Of a stretch of DNA of 64,000 nucleotides, positions 1-23,789 are shown one piece after another (within the stretch, counting starts at the first letter, position 1; every line of letters starts with the position of its first letter). The notes under the pieces are model-generated. The model was not told the DNA's origin. It saw nothing but the letters and a program-made list of their open reading frames with translations, and ran no database searches. A program made the position numbers and the translations under genes. Source of the stretch: Elysia crispata (taxonomy: Eukaryota; Mollusca; Gastropoda; Plakobranchidae); assembly GCA_033675545.1 (NCBI GenBank), contig JAWDGP010007172.1, positions 227,501 to 291,500 on the forward strand, given 5' to 3'.

Positions 1-322
1 CCACTCTCTCTCTGTCTCTCTCTCTCTATCTGTCTCTCTCATGCCGCTCTCTCTGTGTCTCTCTCACGCCGCTCTCTCTCTCACGTTGCTCTCTCTCTGT
101 CTCTCTCTCTCTCTGTCTCTCTCATGCCGCTCTCTCTCTGTCTCTCTCACGCCGTCTCTCTCTCTCATGCCGCTCTCTCTCTGTCTCTCTCTCTCTGTCT
201 CTCTCTCACTCTCTCTCTCTGTCTCAGTCTCTCTCACGCCTCTCTCTCTCTCTCTCTCTCTCTCTCACGCCGCTCTCTCTCTCTCTCTCTATCTCTCTCA
301 CGCCGCTCTCTCTCTGTCTCTC

Positions 323-385
<63 letters not shown>

Positions 386-451
386 GTCTCTCTCTCTCTC
401 TGTCTCTCTCATGCCGCTCTCTCTCTGTCTCTCTCTCTGTCTCTCTCACGC

Positions 452-500
<49 letters not shown>

Positions 501-1938
501 TCTGTCTCTCTCATGCCGCTCTCTCTCTCTCTCTCTCACGCCGCTCTCTCTCTCTCTCTCTCTCTCTCTCACGCCGCTCTCTCTCTCTATCTCTCTCACG
601 CCGCTCTTTTTCTCTCTCTCTATCTCTCTCACGCCGCTCTCTCTCTCTATCTCTCTCACGCCGCTCTCTTTCTCTCTCTCTATCTCTCTCACGCCGCTCT
701 CTCTCTCTATCTCTCTCACGTTGCTCTCTCTCTCTGTCTCTCTCACGCCGCTCTCTCTGTCTCTCTCTCTGGCTCTCTCTCTAGCTCTCTCTCTCTCTCT
801 CTCTCTCTCTCTAGCTCTCTTACGCCGCTCTCTCTCTGGCTCTCTCTCTGTCTCTCTCTCTCTCTCTCTCTGTCTCTGTCTCTCTCACGCCGCTCTCTCT
901 CTCTATCTCTCTCACGCCGCTCTCTTTCTCTCTCTCTATCTCTCTCACGCCGCTCTCTCTCTCTCTCTCTCTATCTCTCCTGTCTCTCTCTCTCTCTCTC
1001 TCTGTCTCTGTCTCTCTAATGCCGCTCTCTCTCTCTGTCTCTGTCTCTCTCACGCCGCTCTCTCTCTCTGTCTCTGTCTTTCTCACGCCGCTCTCTTTCT
1101 CTCTCTCTATCTCTCTCACGCCGCTCTCTCTCTCTCTCTCTGTCTCTCTCACGCCGCTCTCTCTCTCTCTCTCTGTCTCTCTCATGCCGCTCTCTCTCTG
1201 TCTCTCTCACGCCGCTCTCTTTCTCTCTCTCTATCTCTCTCACGCCGCTCTCTCTCTCTGTCTCTGTCTCTCTAATGCCGCTCTCTTCCTCTCTCCATCT
1301 CTCTCACGCCGCTCTCTGTCTATCTCTCTCACGCCGCTCTCTCTCTCTATCTCTCTCACGCCGCTCTCTCTCTCTGTCTCTGTCTCTCTAATGCCGCTCT
1401 CTTCCTCTCTCTATCTCTCTCACGCCGCTCTCTCTCTCTGTCTCTGTCTCTCTAATGCCGCTCTCTTCCTCTCTCTATCTCTCTCACGTTGCTCTCTCTC
1501 TCTGTCTCTCTCACGCCGCTCTCTCTCTCTATCTCTCTCACGCCGCTCTCTCTCTCTGTCTCTGTCTCTCTAATGCCGCTCTCTTCCTCTCTCCATCTCT
1601 CTCACGCCGCTCTCTGTCTATCTCTCTCACGCCGCTCTCTCTCTCTGTCTCTGTCTCTCTAATGCCGCTCTCTTCCTCTCTCTATCTCTCTCACGCCGCT
1701 CTCTAGCTCTCTCTCTCTATTTCTCATGCCGCTCTCTATCTCTCTCTCTAGCTCTCTCTCTATTTCTCACGCCGCTCTCTCTGGTTCTTTCTCTAGCTCA
1801 TTCTCTCTATATCTCTCGCCGCTCTCTCTCTGGGTCTCTCTCTAGCTCTCTCTGGCTCTCTCTCTATCTCTCACGCCGCTCTCTCTCTCTGCCTCTTTCT
1901 CTCTAGCTCTCTTACGCCGCTCTCTCTCTGGCTCTCTG

Positions 1939-2004
<66 letters not shown>

Positions 2005-2022
2005 ACTCTCTGTTCTTTCTTT
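1..2022. repeat. Composite CT-rich minisatellite array
   Basis: Almost every base is C or T on this strand. A (CT)n background is interrupted at intervals of roughly 20-60 bp by the word CACGCCG or ATGCCG, with minor variants TCACGTTG, TCTATCTC and TCTGTCTC. It therefore behaves as a degenerate minisatellite rather than a pure microsatellite. The array continues past the left edge. ORFs across it on both strands encode only Leu/Ser or Arg/Glu runs and are artefacts of the two-base period. The array ends in a short TGTC tract near 1940-1960 and pure CT to about 2000. Confidence 0.95.
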
Positions 2023-2338
2023 CTCTATTTTTATTCATCCAGTCGCAGTATAATCTATGGCAACTCCTAAGCTCCACAATCGCCTTCCATATCATTCTAA
2101 AAAATCCTCACTGTCCGTTACGTAACTCTAACGCGCAAAGTCTATTATTTTGAAATATAATAAACTTCAACTCATTGGTTCATAATAATAATTTGACTTG
2201 TTCGTCAAGAATTATTTTGGCTGTTTTTTGTCAAAACCAATCTAGACTCAAATCATCAGTTTTGGAGACCACAAGACTTGAACCGGAGGTGAAGGATCTT
2301 TGTTGGTTTCAAGGCGAGTCAGTTGTCCAGCAGGCCTC

Positions 2339-2340
<2 letters not shown>
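2023..2340. other. Gap between two CT arrays, no gene seen
   Basis: Mixed-composition, AT-rich sequence between two CT arrays. I see no splice-bounded exon, tRNA or transposon end in it. Confidence 0.5.
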
Positions 2341-2413
<73 letters not shown>

Positions 2414-2434
2414 ATGCCGGTCTCTCTCTGTCTC

Positions 2435-2482
<48 letters not shown>

Positions 2483-2513
2483 ATGCCGCTCTCTCTCTGT
2501 CTCTCTCACGTTG

Positions 2514-2550
<37 letters not shown>

Positions 2551-2605
2551 ATGCCGCTCTCTCTCTGTCTCTCTCATGCCGCTCTCTCTCTGTCTCTCTC
2601 ACGTT

Positions 2606-2648
<43 letters not shown>

Positions 2649-2660
2649 CCCCCCCCCCCT
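2341..2660. repeat. Second CT minisatellite array with poly-C end
   Basis: A (CT)n tract is followed by the same CATGCCG/CACGTTG-punctuated units as the 1-2022 array and ends in a run of about ten C. The shared punctuation words show that the two arrays have a common origin and are separated by about 320 bp of ordinary sequence. Confidence 0.92.
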
Positions 2661-2957
2661 CACCTCATGAGCGAGAATCGTGAGAGGTTCCCGCATAGAC
2701 CGCTCGGTTACGGTTATCTCCACCTACCAGGCGAGACGATAGCGGTTCTATAATTAGCTTTACGCGGGCAGAAATTTAATTGTATCGCGGTGATTCCGGT
2801 TATCTCGTGTAATCGATTCCGTGCGCTGATTTACCGTTCCGTGACCATCTATCTGATGTAATTTATCGATACTACACAGGTCGAGTTTCGAGTAACTGTA
2901 ATCGGAGAAAGATGGCAGGAGTAGTAAAATGTGGTGGATATATATATATATAATTAT
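2661..2957. other. Unique-looking spacer, no gene seen
   Basis: Balanced composition with several CpGs, ending in a short (TA)n tract at about 2938-2952. No supported exon or RNA gene was seen. Confidence 0.4.
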
Positions 2958-3395
2958 GCAGCCGATGAAGTTTTATACGTCATACTTTCTGAACGTCGAT
3001 TGAATGAGAAATAGTAATGATCTTAAAATAATTATTGTGGACGCTGTCCCTGCAGCCGATGAGGTTTTATACGTCATACTTTCTGAACGTCGATTGAATG
3101 AGAAATAGTAATGATCTTAGAATATTGTGGACGCTGTCCCTGCAGCTGATGAGGTTTTATACGTCATACTTTCTGAACGTCGATTGAATGAGAAATAGTA
3201 ATGATCTTAGAATATTGTGGACGCTGTCCCTGCAGCTGATGAGGTTTTATACGTCATACTTTCTGAACGTCGATTGCATGAGAAATAGTAATGATCTTAG
3301 AATATTGTGGACGCTGTCCCTGCAGATGATGAGGTTTTATACGTCAGACTTTCTGGAGGTCAATTAAATGAGAAATAGTAATGCTCTTAGGATAT
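2958..3395. repeat. Five-copy 90-bp tandem repeat
   Basis: Copies start with GCAGCCGATGA or GCAGCTGATGA at 2958, 3052, 3142, 3232 and 3322. The first spacing is 94 bp because of a small insertion; the next three are exactly 90 bp. Units share TTTTATACGTCATACTTTC and GTGGACGCTGTCCCT. The fifth copy is the most diverged. No conserved reading frame runs through it. Confidence 0.93.
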
Positions 3396-3439
3396 TGTCC
3401 AATACCAGAATAGTTTTAAAATTGCTTTATTTTTTATAT

Positions 3440-3520
3440 TTATAACGTCACTTACTTGCTGGCGAGGCAAGCGCCCTACCGACTGGACCCTTGAAGATCT
3501 GAGTGCCTTGGCTCTAACAA
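3440..3520 (-). mobile_element. tRNA-like SINE head (fragment)
   Basis: Read on the minus strand, the sequence contains GTCCAGTCGGTAGGGCGC followed by TTGCCTCGCCAGCAAG. This resembles a tRNA D-arm/A-box and anticodon arm. No complete cloverleaf or convincing B box is visible, so a tRNA-derived SINE fragment is more likely than a functional tRNA. Confidence 0.4.
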
Positions 3521-3689
3521 AATTATGGGTTGTAAATCATTGGTGCTATAAACTGGTCACTGGTATAACAATCTTAACCTTTGGTAAGGGTCGTGGGGTC
3601 ACAAGTGTACAACTGGTGAGAAGAGTGATATAAGCAGTGTTGAGGAAGACAAACAGATATAATGATATTGACAATAGAAAGATGCGCAG

Positions 3690-3827
3690 AAAAATAGAGA
3701 GAGAGAGAGAGAGATAAAAAGGTATATAAAGAGAGAGGCAGACAGATAGACAGACAAACAGACAGACAGGTAGGCAGACAGACAGTGAGGCACACAGAGA
3801 GAGACAGAGACAAAGAGAGAGCTAGAG

Positions 3828-3904
<77 letters not shown>

Positions 3905-3912
3905 CAGAGCGG
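3690..3912. repeat. GA/CAGA-rich purine array
   Basis: A purine-rich array containing GACAGACAGA words and then a pure (GA)n tract at about 3833-3900. It is one of several GA arrays oriented opposite to the CT arrays at the left end. Confidence 0.9.
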
Positions 3913-5205
<1,293 letters not shown>

Positions 5206-5340
5206 TATTATGCATATTTATTTATCTATCTATCTATCTGTCTATCTACCTATCTATCTGTCCACTAATCTATTTACCTATTTGTTTATCGATCTATCTA
5301 CCTATACATCTATCTACATATCTATCTGTCTATCTATTTA

Positions 5341-5402
<62 letters not shown>

Positions 5403-5475
5403 GTCTACTTATCTACCCATTCATCTATCTGTCTGTCCACATATCTCTCTATCTATCTATACATCTTTCTGTCTA
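5206..5475. repeat. (TATC)n tetranucleotide array
   Basis: Tandem TATC/TCTA units with scattered G and C substitutions. The purest block is at about 5341-5401. Overlapping ORFs encode Tyr-Leu-Ser-Ile repeats and are artefacts. Confidence 0.94.
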
Positions 5476-5721
5476 TCACCTGATACCCCAATCGCTCCCT
5501 CTCTCCACCGAAACCCCTCATATCTTAGGAGTCTCTGCCCCACACAATCTACAAACAAGTTTCTCTTCTGTCACTACTCAAACTGCTCTAACGTTTTTCC
5601 TGTGTTCCCAATACATCACCCCTTTGTCCATCTCCCTGATCCAGTGTTGCTCTGTTGTCTTGGCTGAGCACAAGAGACTCAAAGATCTGGTTCGGCTAAA
5701 ACATGAACACAATGAACACAC

Positions 5722-5815
5722 CTGGGTTCTCATTGGGTTCTCACTGGGGTTCTCACTGGGGTTCTCACTGGGGTTCTCATTGGGGTTCTCACTGGGGTTC
5801 TCACCTTGGTAGCGG
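5722..5815. repeat. 15-bp tandem repeat
   Basis: About six copies of a 15-bp unit built on GGTTCTCACTGGG, with CATTGGG variants. Because 15 is a multiple of 3, the array reads as a short periodic peptide. Nothing around it supports coding. Confidence 0.9.
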
Positions 5816-6058
5816 TCTCAATACAGCCCTCCAGCCTTTAACTAACGCATCTACGTTATGGGTTGGAATTTTTTTTAACAAGAATTTATTTATTGATCTC
5901 CTCTCTCCCCACCGTAATGATGTAACGAGCGACATCGACCAAGATTGAAAACTTTTATTTTATGTTTGAAAGTTGTTTACTCAGAACTGAGCAAGCCTGC
6001 AGCAGTTTCGACTGTGTGCATGAGGATTTACTCCTGATCGCCAGTTGAAGAAGAGAAG

Positions 6059-6059
<1 letters not shown>

Positions 6060-6142
<83 letters not shown>

Positions 6143-6150
6143 GAGAGAAA
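6060..6150. repeat. (GA)n microsatellite
   Basis: A nearly pure (GA)n tract interrupted once by GGGAGA near 6131. Confidence 0.95.
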
Positions 6151-6474
6151 CAAAAGTAAACGAAATGAGCTTGAAAGTGTGCAAAAGTGTCTCAAAAAAA
6201 AAAAACAATGAAAATTGCGGGTCAAAGGTTTAAAAAAATCTACGGAAAGCTCTTTTTATTTGATTTAAGGGTGTAAACTTTGAGAGAGTTTTCAGGGTGT
6301 CAAAAATATTATTTGGCAAATAATTTTATTTGATTCTGTTTCCAGTATTGATTATTTAAGTGGCGAAATAAAACAAATTATAGAACTTTTCTTATTTCGT
6401 TGAGCATGCAAATATTTGTCCATTTTTAACCCAAGCGGTAAAAGCCATCTCTGGATCGAGCGGTTGAGGTGGAG

Positions 6475-6870
6475 GATCGTAAAGGAGGGAACAAGGAGAG
6501 TTAGAAGAAGGAAATGGATGGAAGAAAAAGGATTGAGGAAGAAGGAAAAGGAGGGAACAAGGAGACTTAGAAGAAGGAGATGGATAGAAGAAAAATAATT
6601 GAGGAAGAAGATAAAGGAGGGACAAGGAGAGTTAGAAGAAGGAAATAAATGGAAGAAAAAGGATTGAGGAAGAAGATAAAGGAGGGAACAAGAAGAAATA
6701 GAAGGAAGGTAAGGGAGGTAACAGAATTAGAGAAAGGAGAAGAAGAAATGGGGGAAAAAGGGAGGGCGGGGGCGCGAAGAGTAGATAAAGGAAGGAGATG
6801 AGGATATGACTGAGGGAGAAAGATAGATAGATAGAAAGAGAAAGAGAGACAAAGGACAGAGACAAAGAGG
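6475..6870. repeat. Purine-rich imperfect ~66-bp repeat
   Basis: Units of about 60-66 bp contain GGAGGGAACAAGGAGA, TTAGAAGAAGGA and GGAAGAAAAAGGATTGAGG. They recur three to four times before decaying into general A/G-rich sequence with a short GATA block near 6822. The opposite-strand ORFs here are pyrimidine artefacts. Confidence 0.8.
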
Positions 6871-7605
6871 CTATGAGTTACAGCTAATAAAAAAAGTTTA
6901 CTGTTAAAAATTAGTTCACAAATCCTCTTCAGATCTAACGTGCCTGAACTAAACAGAATATCCGGGGATATTCTTAAAATCAACTCCATAAAGTTTTCAG
7001 TTTTCAGTCCTGTCACATTATACCTTCGTACTCCACAGTCTAGGTTTAAGCCCTCCCAATAACAAAACCAAGGATTATCGAGGTCAATACAATTTGCTTC
7101 AAAAAAACTTAGACCAGTGGTTAGATTAGTACATGTAGTTAACTTTACGATGCGAAAAGCAGTTAACGATCATCGTAAAGATATTTTGTATAAGAAATAA
7201 TTATAACAACGGCGTTAAACCGCTTTAAAAAGCCGATCTAAGACTTGATAACTTAATACACGTTCGTAATAAAAATCCTTTAATACAGTGTTCTGGCCTC
7301 GAAACGTGGGTTTCGCCTCTCTCCCCTGGCTCGTATCAAGTTTCTAAGGCGAGCTGCTATCAGAGGATCAGGCAGACCTTGCCTTATTGGGTTATTAAAA
7401 AAAATAAAGAAGAAAAAGAGAAAAACCCTGGTGTTCCAACACGAAAGCTCTGCAACTGCCGCCATGCTGTGTCCAGGGTCCTGGGACTTTCCACGACTGT
7501 GCGAATCTTCACAATGGCTGTCTAAACACTGGGCATTAAGAGGTCAATGTGTTAGAGCGGCTGCCCTTAAGCTTAGATCTTCGCATCTCGATTTCTATTC
7601 GTGTT
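6871..7605. other. Spacer, no gene seen
   Basis: Mixed AT-rich sequence with no splice-bounded ORF. The CpG content is slightly higher near 7280-7340, but no gene was recognised. Confidence 0.35.
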
Positions 7606-8128
7606 AGTCTCGGTGGAGGGTTAAATCCGTAATGTTCTTCCAGGCCTGACGGGGGCCGGTCTGGATGGAAAAAATTTCACTCATATGGTTGTTCCTGACC
7701 TGACGGAGGCTGGTCTCGGTGGAGAGTTCCACCCATAAGATTGTTCCTGACCTGACGGAGGCTGGTCTCGGTGGAGAGTTCCACCCATAAGGTTGTTCCT
7801 GGCCTGACGGAGGCTGGTCTCGGTGGAGAGTTCCACCCATAAGGTTGTTCCTGGCCTGACGGAGGCTAGTCTCGGTGGAGAGTTCCACCCATAAGGTTGT
7901 TCCTGGCCTGATGGAGGCTGGTCTGGGTGGAGAGTTCCACCCATAAGGTTGTTCCTGGCCTGACGGAGGCTAGTCTCGGTGGAGAGTTCCACCCATAAGG
8001 TTGTTCCTGGCCTGACGGAGGCTAGTCTCGGTGGAGAGTTCCACCCATAAGGTTGTTCCTGGCCTGACGGAGGCTGATCTCGGTGGAGAGTTCCACCCAT
8101 AAGGTTGCTACCGAACTGACGGGGGCTT
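7606..8128. repeat. 52-bp minisatellite, about ten copies
   Basis: Copies of a 52-bp unit contain TTGTTCCTGGCCTGACGG, AGGCTGGTCTCGGTGGAG and AGTTCCACCCATAAG. The unit starts recur at 7741, 7793, 7845 and so on, an exact 52-bp step. The outer copies are more diverged. Open frames on the minus strand encode a repeating Gly-Trp-Asn-Ser-Pro-Pro-Arg motif, but no start context or splice site supports translation. Confidence 0.93.
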
Positions 8129-8510
8129 ATGAAGGTCTATCTGCAACATCACAGAAACAATCTCTCAACCGCTTTAGCAATAAAGAAGCACGTATCAAAA
8201 TATATATCAAATCGATCTAAATCTAAAGAAAAAACATTAAACCGATATCACTCTAGCACAATTATGAACATTATCGATCCAATTAAATATTGAATCGATA
8301 TGTATCCAAATAAACAAATTCTCAATCGATGTAGATACAATAAAAGAGCATTGAATCGCTTACGATTAAGAAGAATGTAGCCTTATTTTAGAGTTACCGG
8401 AGATAAAGTTTTTTCATTCCTTTCTTTCAGAATGCAAGACTTTTCTCTTTCTGTGGCAATGCCTTATTCTGTAGGGGCGAGTTTTGAGTAGAGAAAGCGA
8501 ATAATCCAAA
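8129..8510. other. AT-rich spacer, no gene seen
   Basis: Low-GC sequence with repeated ATCGAT/AATCGAT words at about 8205-8365. No coding evidence. Confidence 0.35.
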
Positions 8511-9035
<525 letters not shown>

Positions 9036-10068
9036 TCTCAGCGATTAAAGCGACAAAGCAGCAATACTCTTTCATTCTCTCCTTCCCGGTCCCCTAAACG
9101 GTCTGCTTCAATCAAAAAATCCAAGTAGCCTCACCAATTACTTCTCTTCTTGTTCTCTTTGTCGCTGCAACACGACGAAGAAACAAAAAAGCCTTAGTGT
9201 TAGAATTATTTCTCTCCCAGTTCTGCTTTGTCGGTCTCAGAAATCTCCCTGATAATTTCCATTTAATTTAGCCGCATACATTCTCGCTACAATGCAAAAA
9301 CCAGGATCACATTAGTTCATGAGATCGAAATTATGCGGAACAAAACGAGCGCCCGAGAATGTAATTACCGCCCGTGCTCAACCAGAAAGAGTTACGGCCC
9401 CTTTCAAGGCGGTTGACACGCCCAACTTCAGGCCGAGCCGGTCCACGGATAAACGATTCAGAAAAGTAATCGATTATTACTAAAATAACGCTTTATAATG
9501 AACGCGGGTAATAATTGTCATTTTATTCACTTAATTCCGGTTTACCTTAGCTGTGAAATGGTTTATATTATTTTTAATTTTTGTAACGCGTCTTTGATTT
9601 ATAGATTTTATTTCTATTATAACGCGCCTGTCATTGCAATTGGAAAAAAAAAATCAAATATATTTAGATGCCTGTTTACCTGGCTGCACTCAATTTTCTC
9701 CGCTTTTTCTAAAAAAGAAAAAAAAAGAAAACCAAGAGAAGAGATACTATAGTTTAGTTTTTGGTTGGCGTTGATAAACCGGCAACACAAAATATATTGT
9801 CAGTTGCTGACATTCGTCGGCTGTCTTCCCGCCTCGTAGATTCGGTTACTGAAATCGAATTCGTGTGTCCGTATTCGAAACTACCATACCGTTTGCGGCA
9901 ACGTATCGGTCCTTTTTCTTTTATGTCAGCTGATTGGCGTTTATATATTTCAGTCTCTGAAGCGAGTAGATAACGGAAGAACCTCCTGGTGTGAGTGAAT
10001 GAAGTTGCCAGAGTCGTCTGCTGGGAGGAAAGCAGAAGTCCGACATGGAAAGGTGGAGAAGGTGTGCA
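9036..10068. other. Spacer of mixed composition, no gene seen
   Basis: Includes a GC-richer patch at about 9330-9450 with several CpGs and a TATATA-like word at about 9940. It could be regulatory or a decayed unique region. No exon with matching splice phases was found. Confidence 0.3.
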
Positions 10069-10091
10069 AAACAGAGAGAGGGAGGGAGGGA

Positions 10092-10147
<56 letters not shown>

Positions 10148-10190
10148 GAGAGAGAGAGAGAGAGGGGGGGGAGGGAGGGAGGGGGTGGTG
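10069..10190. repeat. (GA)n tract with GGGA borders
   Basis: A purine-only tract, GGGA-rich at both edges and (GA)n in the middle, ending in poly-G near 10165-10172. Confidence 0.93.
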
Positions 10191-10940
10191 ATGGTGGGGG
10201 AAGGGGTTACTTCTAGCAGAAGTCTTACAGCAGAACCCGGTGATAGCAACTATCAGACTGAAACTCGCGGTATTTCATCTCATTGAGTCTCCAGCCAGTG
10301 GTGCCGTGATTTTCGTGTGTTACAGGCGAATCTGACAAGTTTCAAGTCTTCATGTTCCACACCGTTAATGTGTTTACCGGGCGAAGGTGAATTTTGTGTT
10401 TCTTCTCTGGTTAGAGGACAAAAACAAAAAGTCTAGATCTAGACTGCTCGATTTATTGACGTGTGTTCAGTGATTTGATCGAAATCGTTCAAAACTGGTT
10501 TTCAGCTGCGTCTTTATCTCGCCATTTGCTAGAGCTAATTGGGCAATTTGTAAATTAAAAAAAAAAAATTAAATAAATTTTTTAAAAAATTAAAAAAAAA
10601 TAGATAAAAGACTACTGAATATTTTATTATTAACTGAAGACTTTTCTCATACCTCCTTGTCCAATCAACTTTAAAAAAAAAACAAAACCTCAGTCGGCAT
10701 GTCGAAGTGGATAAATCAGAATTAGATCTACCGATAATCGTGAAACTGCGAAGTTTAACTATAGTAGGGGAATCCCGCTCGTTCCTTGCCTTTGGCACCG
10801 ATAACGCTTGGACTATAAAACTGACGATGTGTCGAGTTTTTCTGAACACAGAGCAAACAAATCATTAACTTTGATTGAGATCTAATTTCGTTCGTGATGG
10901 CTGTGTGTTGTTCAGCTTTTTGAAGAGCGTCGGTTTGCTT
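10191..10940. other. Spacer, no gene seen
   Basis: Contains a palindrome TCTAGATCTAGA at about 10432-10443 and an A-rich stretch at about 10555-10610. No exon was recognised. Confidence 0.3.
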
Positions 10941-11125
10941 TATGTCGTCAAGTGAGTGTGGTTGGGTCAAATCTACTTTCGTTTTCTTTATGTCGCCAAG
11001 TGGGTGTGGTTGGGTCAATTCTACTTTCGTTTTCTTTATGTCGCCAAGTGAGTGTGGCTGGGTCAATTCTACTTTCGTTTTCTTTATGTCGTCAAGTGAG
11101 TGTGGTTAGGTCAAATCTACTTTCA
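10941..11125. repeat. Four-copy 48-bp tandem repeat
   Basis: Units start with TATGTCGTCAAGTGAGTGTG or TATGTCGCCAAGTGGGTG at 10941, 10989, 11037 and 11085, an exact 48-bp step. They lie about 250 bp upstream of the gene A start codon, so they could overlap its promoter or 5' UTR. That is inference. Confidence 0.92.
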
Positions 11126-11374
11126 ATTCTAATTTTTCATTCGCGTTTTGTCAGTTAAAGACCTTGTTTGATAGTAAAATACATGGATTGTCATAAAATC
11201 GTTTTACCTAAACCACGTGAAGCTCCTGTGGCGGTGAAGCTCCTCTAACCTTGTGATATTTTTTAAACAACTAAAGATTAACACTCGTGATTTCTGCCGC
11301 TATTCAGAAATATGAAACTGATATAATTCTATCACTCAGACTTTAGACTAAGATTCCCATAAAAACCCTAGACA

Positions 11375-21496
<10,122 letters not shown>

Positions 21497-21593
21497 ATCA
21501 CATCCAGACGGGCGACAACTTCTACTCCGTGCCATTGGGTGAACTGCATAAAGACTGTCTTAACTTTGCTGAAAGAACTGCTGTATTTTTTCA

Positions 21594-21599
21594 AATAAA
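21594..21599 (+). terminator. Probable polyadenylation signal of gene A
   Basis: AATAAA about 98 nt after the gene A stop codon. Another AATAAA overlaps the stop itself (21492-21497) but is too early for a normal 3' UTR. Confidence 0.6.
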
Positions 21600-21619
21600 A
21601 ACTATCAAATAAGGACAAA

Positions 21620-23048
21620 ATCTTAATGGGATACTGCGATAGGTCTAGGCCAATAAAACATGTCAAAATACTATGTGAATAAGACTGATGTATTTGATTT
21701 TCCCCTATTTTCATAGTAAGAATAAAACTGTAAGATCAAACATGCCACCCCCCCCCCCTCTCCACCACTCATTCCACTCTAATGGTGCTGGATGGTTAGA
21801 AGAGCAAAGTAAGAGCTCCGGTTTTTATCTTGTAATTCCAATACATGTATCCCTCGCGAACGTTAGGGTAGGAAAAAAAATTTAAAAAGGCTAGATCTGC
21901 CAGACATGGCTCACTGATATTATTATCATACACAGTTAAAATGATTAAAACCAACAAACACATAATAAACATTTTAAGCCCTATGATATGAATTCAACCT
22001 GTAAAATACTCTTGAAAAAAAAAAAAAATATTGCTATGAAAAAATGAATAAAAAATATATCGGTTTTCAACATAAAGTTTGCTTACTTTCAACTTACTTG
22101 ACATTTGGAATGTCAGGGTGTGTCTTATATAAACCAGAAACTGGTAACTGTGTTGGTCAACTCTTTCAGATCTTTTTACTATAGAAAAGCTTGGATCAGC
22201 TTTTTGAACAAAAGTTATACATCTTTCAACCCGGAAGGATCATTTATAAACAAGTATGGACTTTTCAAGCAAATCTGACAAACGTTTTTGATCCGCCAGC
22301 GATGATAAAAATAATGGTGTGTATTTCACTCTATTCATTGAGGTACATGTACTATGTTATTCTTACTGAAAAACTTTTGATTATCAATACAACTATGAAT
22401 GAATAAGTTAGAAACTGTCAGGAGCAGTACAACATGAATGTTAGTGAATGTTAATATGTACATACAAGTGATTCTCTGCATATGGTGAATCATAGTATAG
22501 TATCAGCCAGACCAAGACTAATTACATCCGTATATCAATACGACCATACTAGAGCTACATGTAGCTACTAGAAGCTCATTTCCAGCATGAACAATTAAAT
22601 TCAAGATTTTAAATAGGACAATAGCTTTCCAAGCCTCTCGGTCTTCAATGAAAACAAATAATTTATAAATATTTTCATTAGAGGATAAAACATATTAATC
22701 TACAGATACTTGTAGGAATTTTGCAATTCATCCTCAATAATTATAAATAAAATGAAGACTTGAAGTTTTTCCAACCAAAGGTTTTGATTTTTAACACTAT
22801 ATATTTATCAAAACTTCTTAAAGGGAAAAATTACATGAAATTATGAAAACATTTTCGAGACACCTTACATTTTTTGAGATCTTAAGAGTTGAAATAAAAA
22901 GAAGAAGAGGCAACAGTTTATATTGATTTGGCATTAGTTTTTTAAAAGGCTGGTCATTGGTGGCATGATTTTTTATTATTATCCACATCCATTGCTATTA
23001 ATTTATTATCACTATAATTGATGAAATAATTTTTCGAGATTATTGATA

Positions 23049-23115
<67 letters not shown>

Positions 23116-23740
23116 TTTATTATCATCATTAATACTATCATACAAACAAAGAAGCTATTTTTTTCAACAGTCATGAATCTAAAATACATAAAATGATAGA
23201 ATAACCTATGTGAGTTGAAATCTTATTTTTTTTACAAGATGAAAAAGCCTTTAAAATTTTCCCAGTCTATGCAAGAAGATTCAAAAAACACAAAGTTCAG
23301 TACAAAATATGTGAGAGATTTAAATAAAAACCTTCGTAAATCTTTACCAGAAAACACATATGATTCACATTCCAGCTACTGCAGAAGTTATATCCTGGTG
23401 CATGGCACTTTGACAAAAGGATGATAACTCTGCTGTAAAGATTTATGAAATAAAAATTGGTCAGTGCGAGCACAAGATTTGTGATAATTTTGTTGTGATT
23501 ATCTTGTACTCTATGGATTTTTTTTTCATGTTGCTTGTTATAAATTTTTTTATCTTCTTGGTGCAAAATAAGTGAATGATAAGAATTTTAACGATTCCCA
23601 ATCTGTTATGCTGGATTCAAATATTGTATAAACAATAAATATAACGATGTATAATTAATCTAACACTGAGAGTTGTTCTTGTCTTCATTTTACCATCAAA
23701 CACAAGCAAAACTAGAACAGGAAAGAGTGAATCAAATTTA
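21620..23740. other. AT-rich intergenic region between genes A and B
   Basis: No exon or RNA gene was recognised. The region holds a poly-C run at about 21748-21758 and several A-rich tracts. Genes A and B converge towards it. Confidence 0.5.
23050..23117. repeat. (ATT)n trinucleotide array
   Basis: About 22 nearly perfect TTA/ATT units in the A-B intergenic region. The minus-strand poly-Asn ORF is an artefact. Confidence 0.96.
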
Positions 23741-23745
23741 TCATC

Positions 23746-23751
23746 TTTATT
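23746..23751 (-). terminator. Probable polyadenylation signal of gene B
   Basis: TTTATT on the plus strand reads AATAAA on the minus strand, about 39 nt after the gene B stop codon. Confidence 0.6.
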
Positions 23752-23789
23752 TTACAGTAACCCAGAAAATGCTCGTCACAGTTCTATCG

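Noticed and set aside
41-1706. Long Leu/Ser-rich ORFs and Arg/Glu-rich reverse ORFs
   Set aside because: Products of the CT/GA period; no splice sites, codon bias or homology.
7681-8100. Minus-strand ORF with a Trp-Asn-Ser-Pro-Pro-Arg repeat
   Set aside because: Comes from the 52-bp minisatellite; no start context, splice sites or flanking coding sequence.
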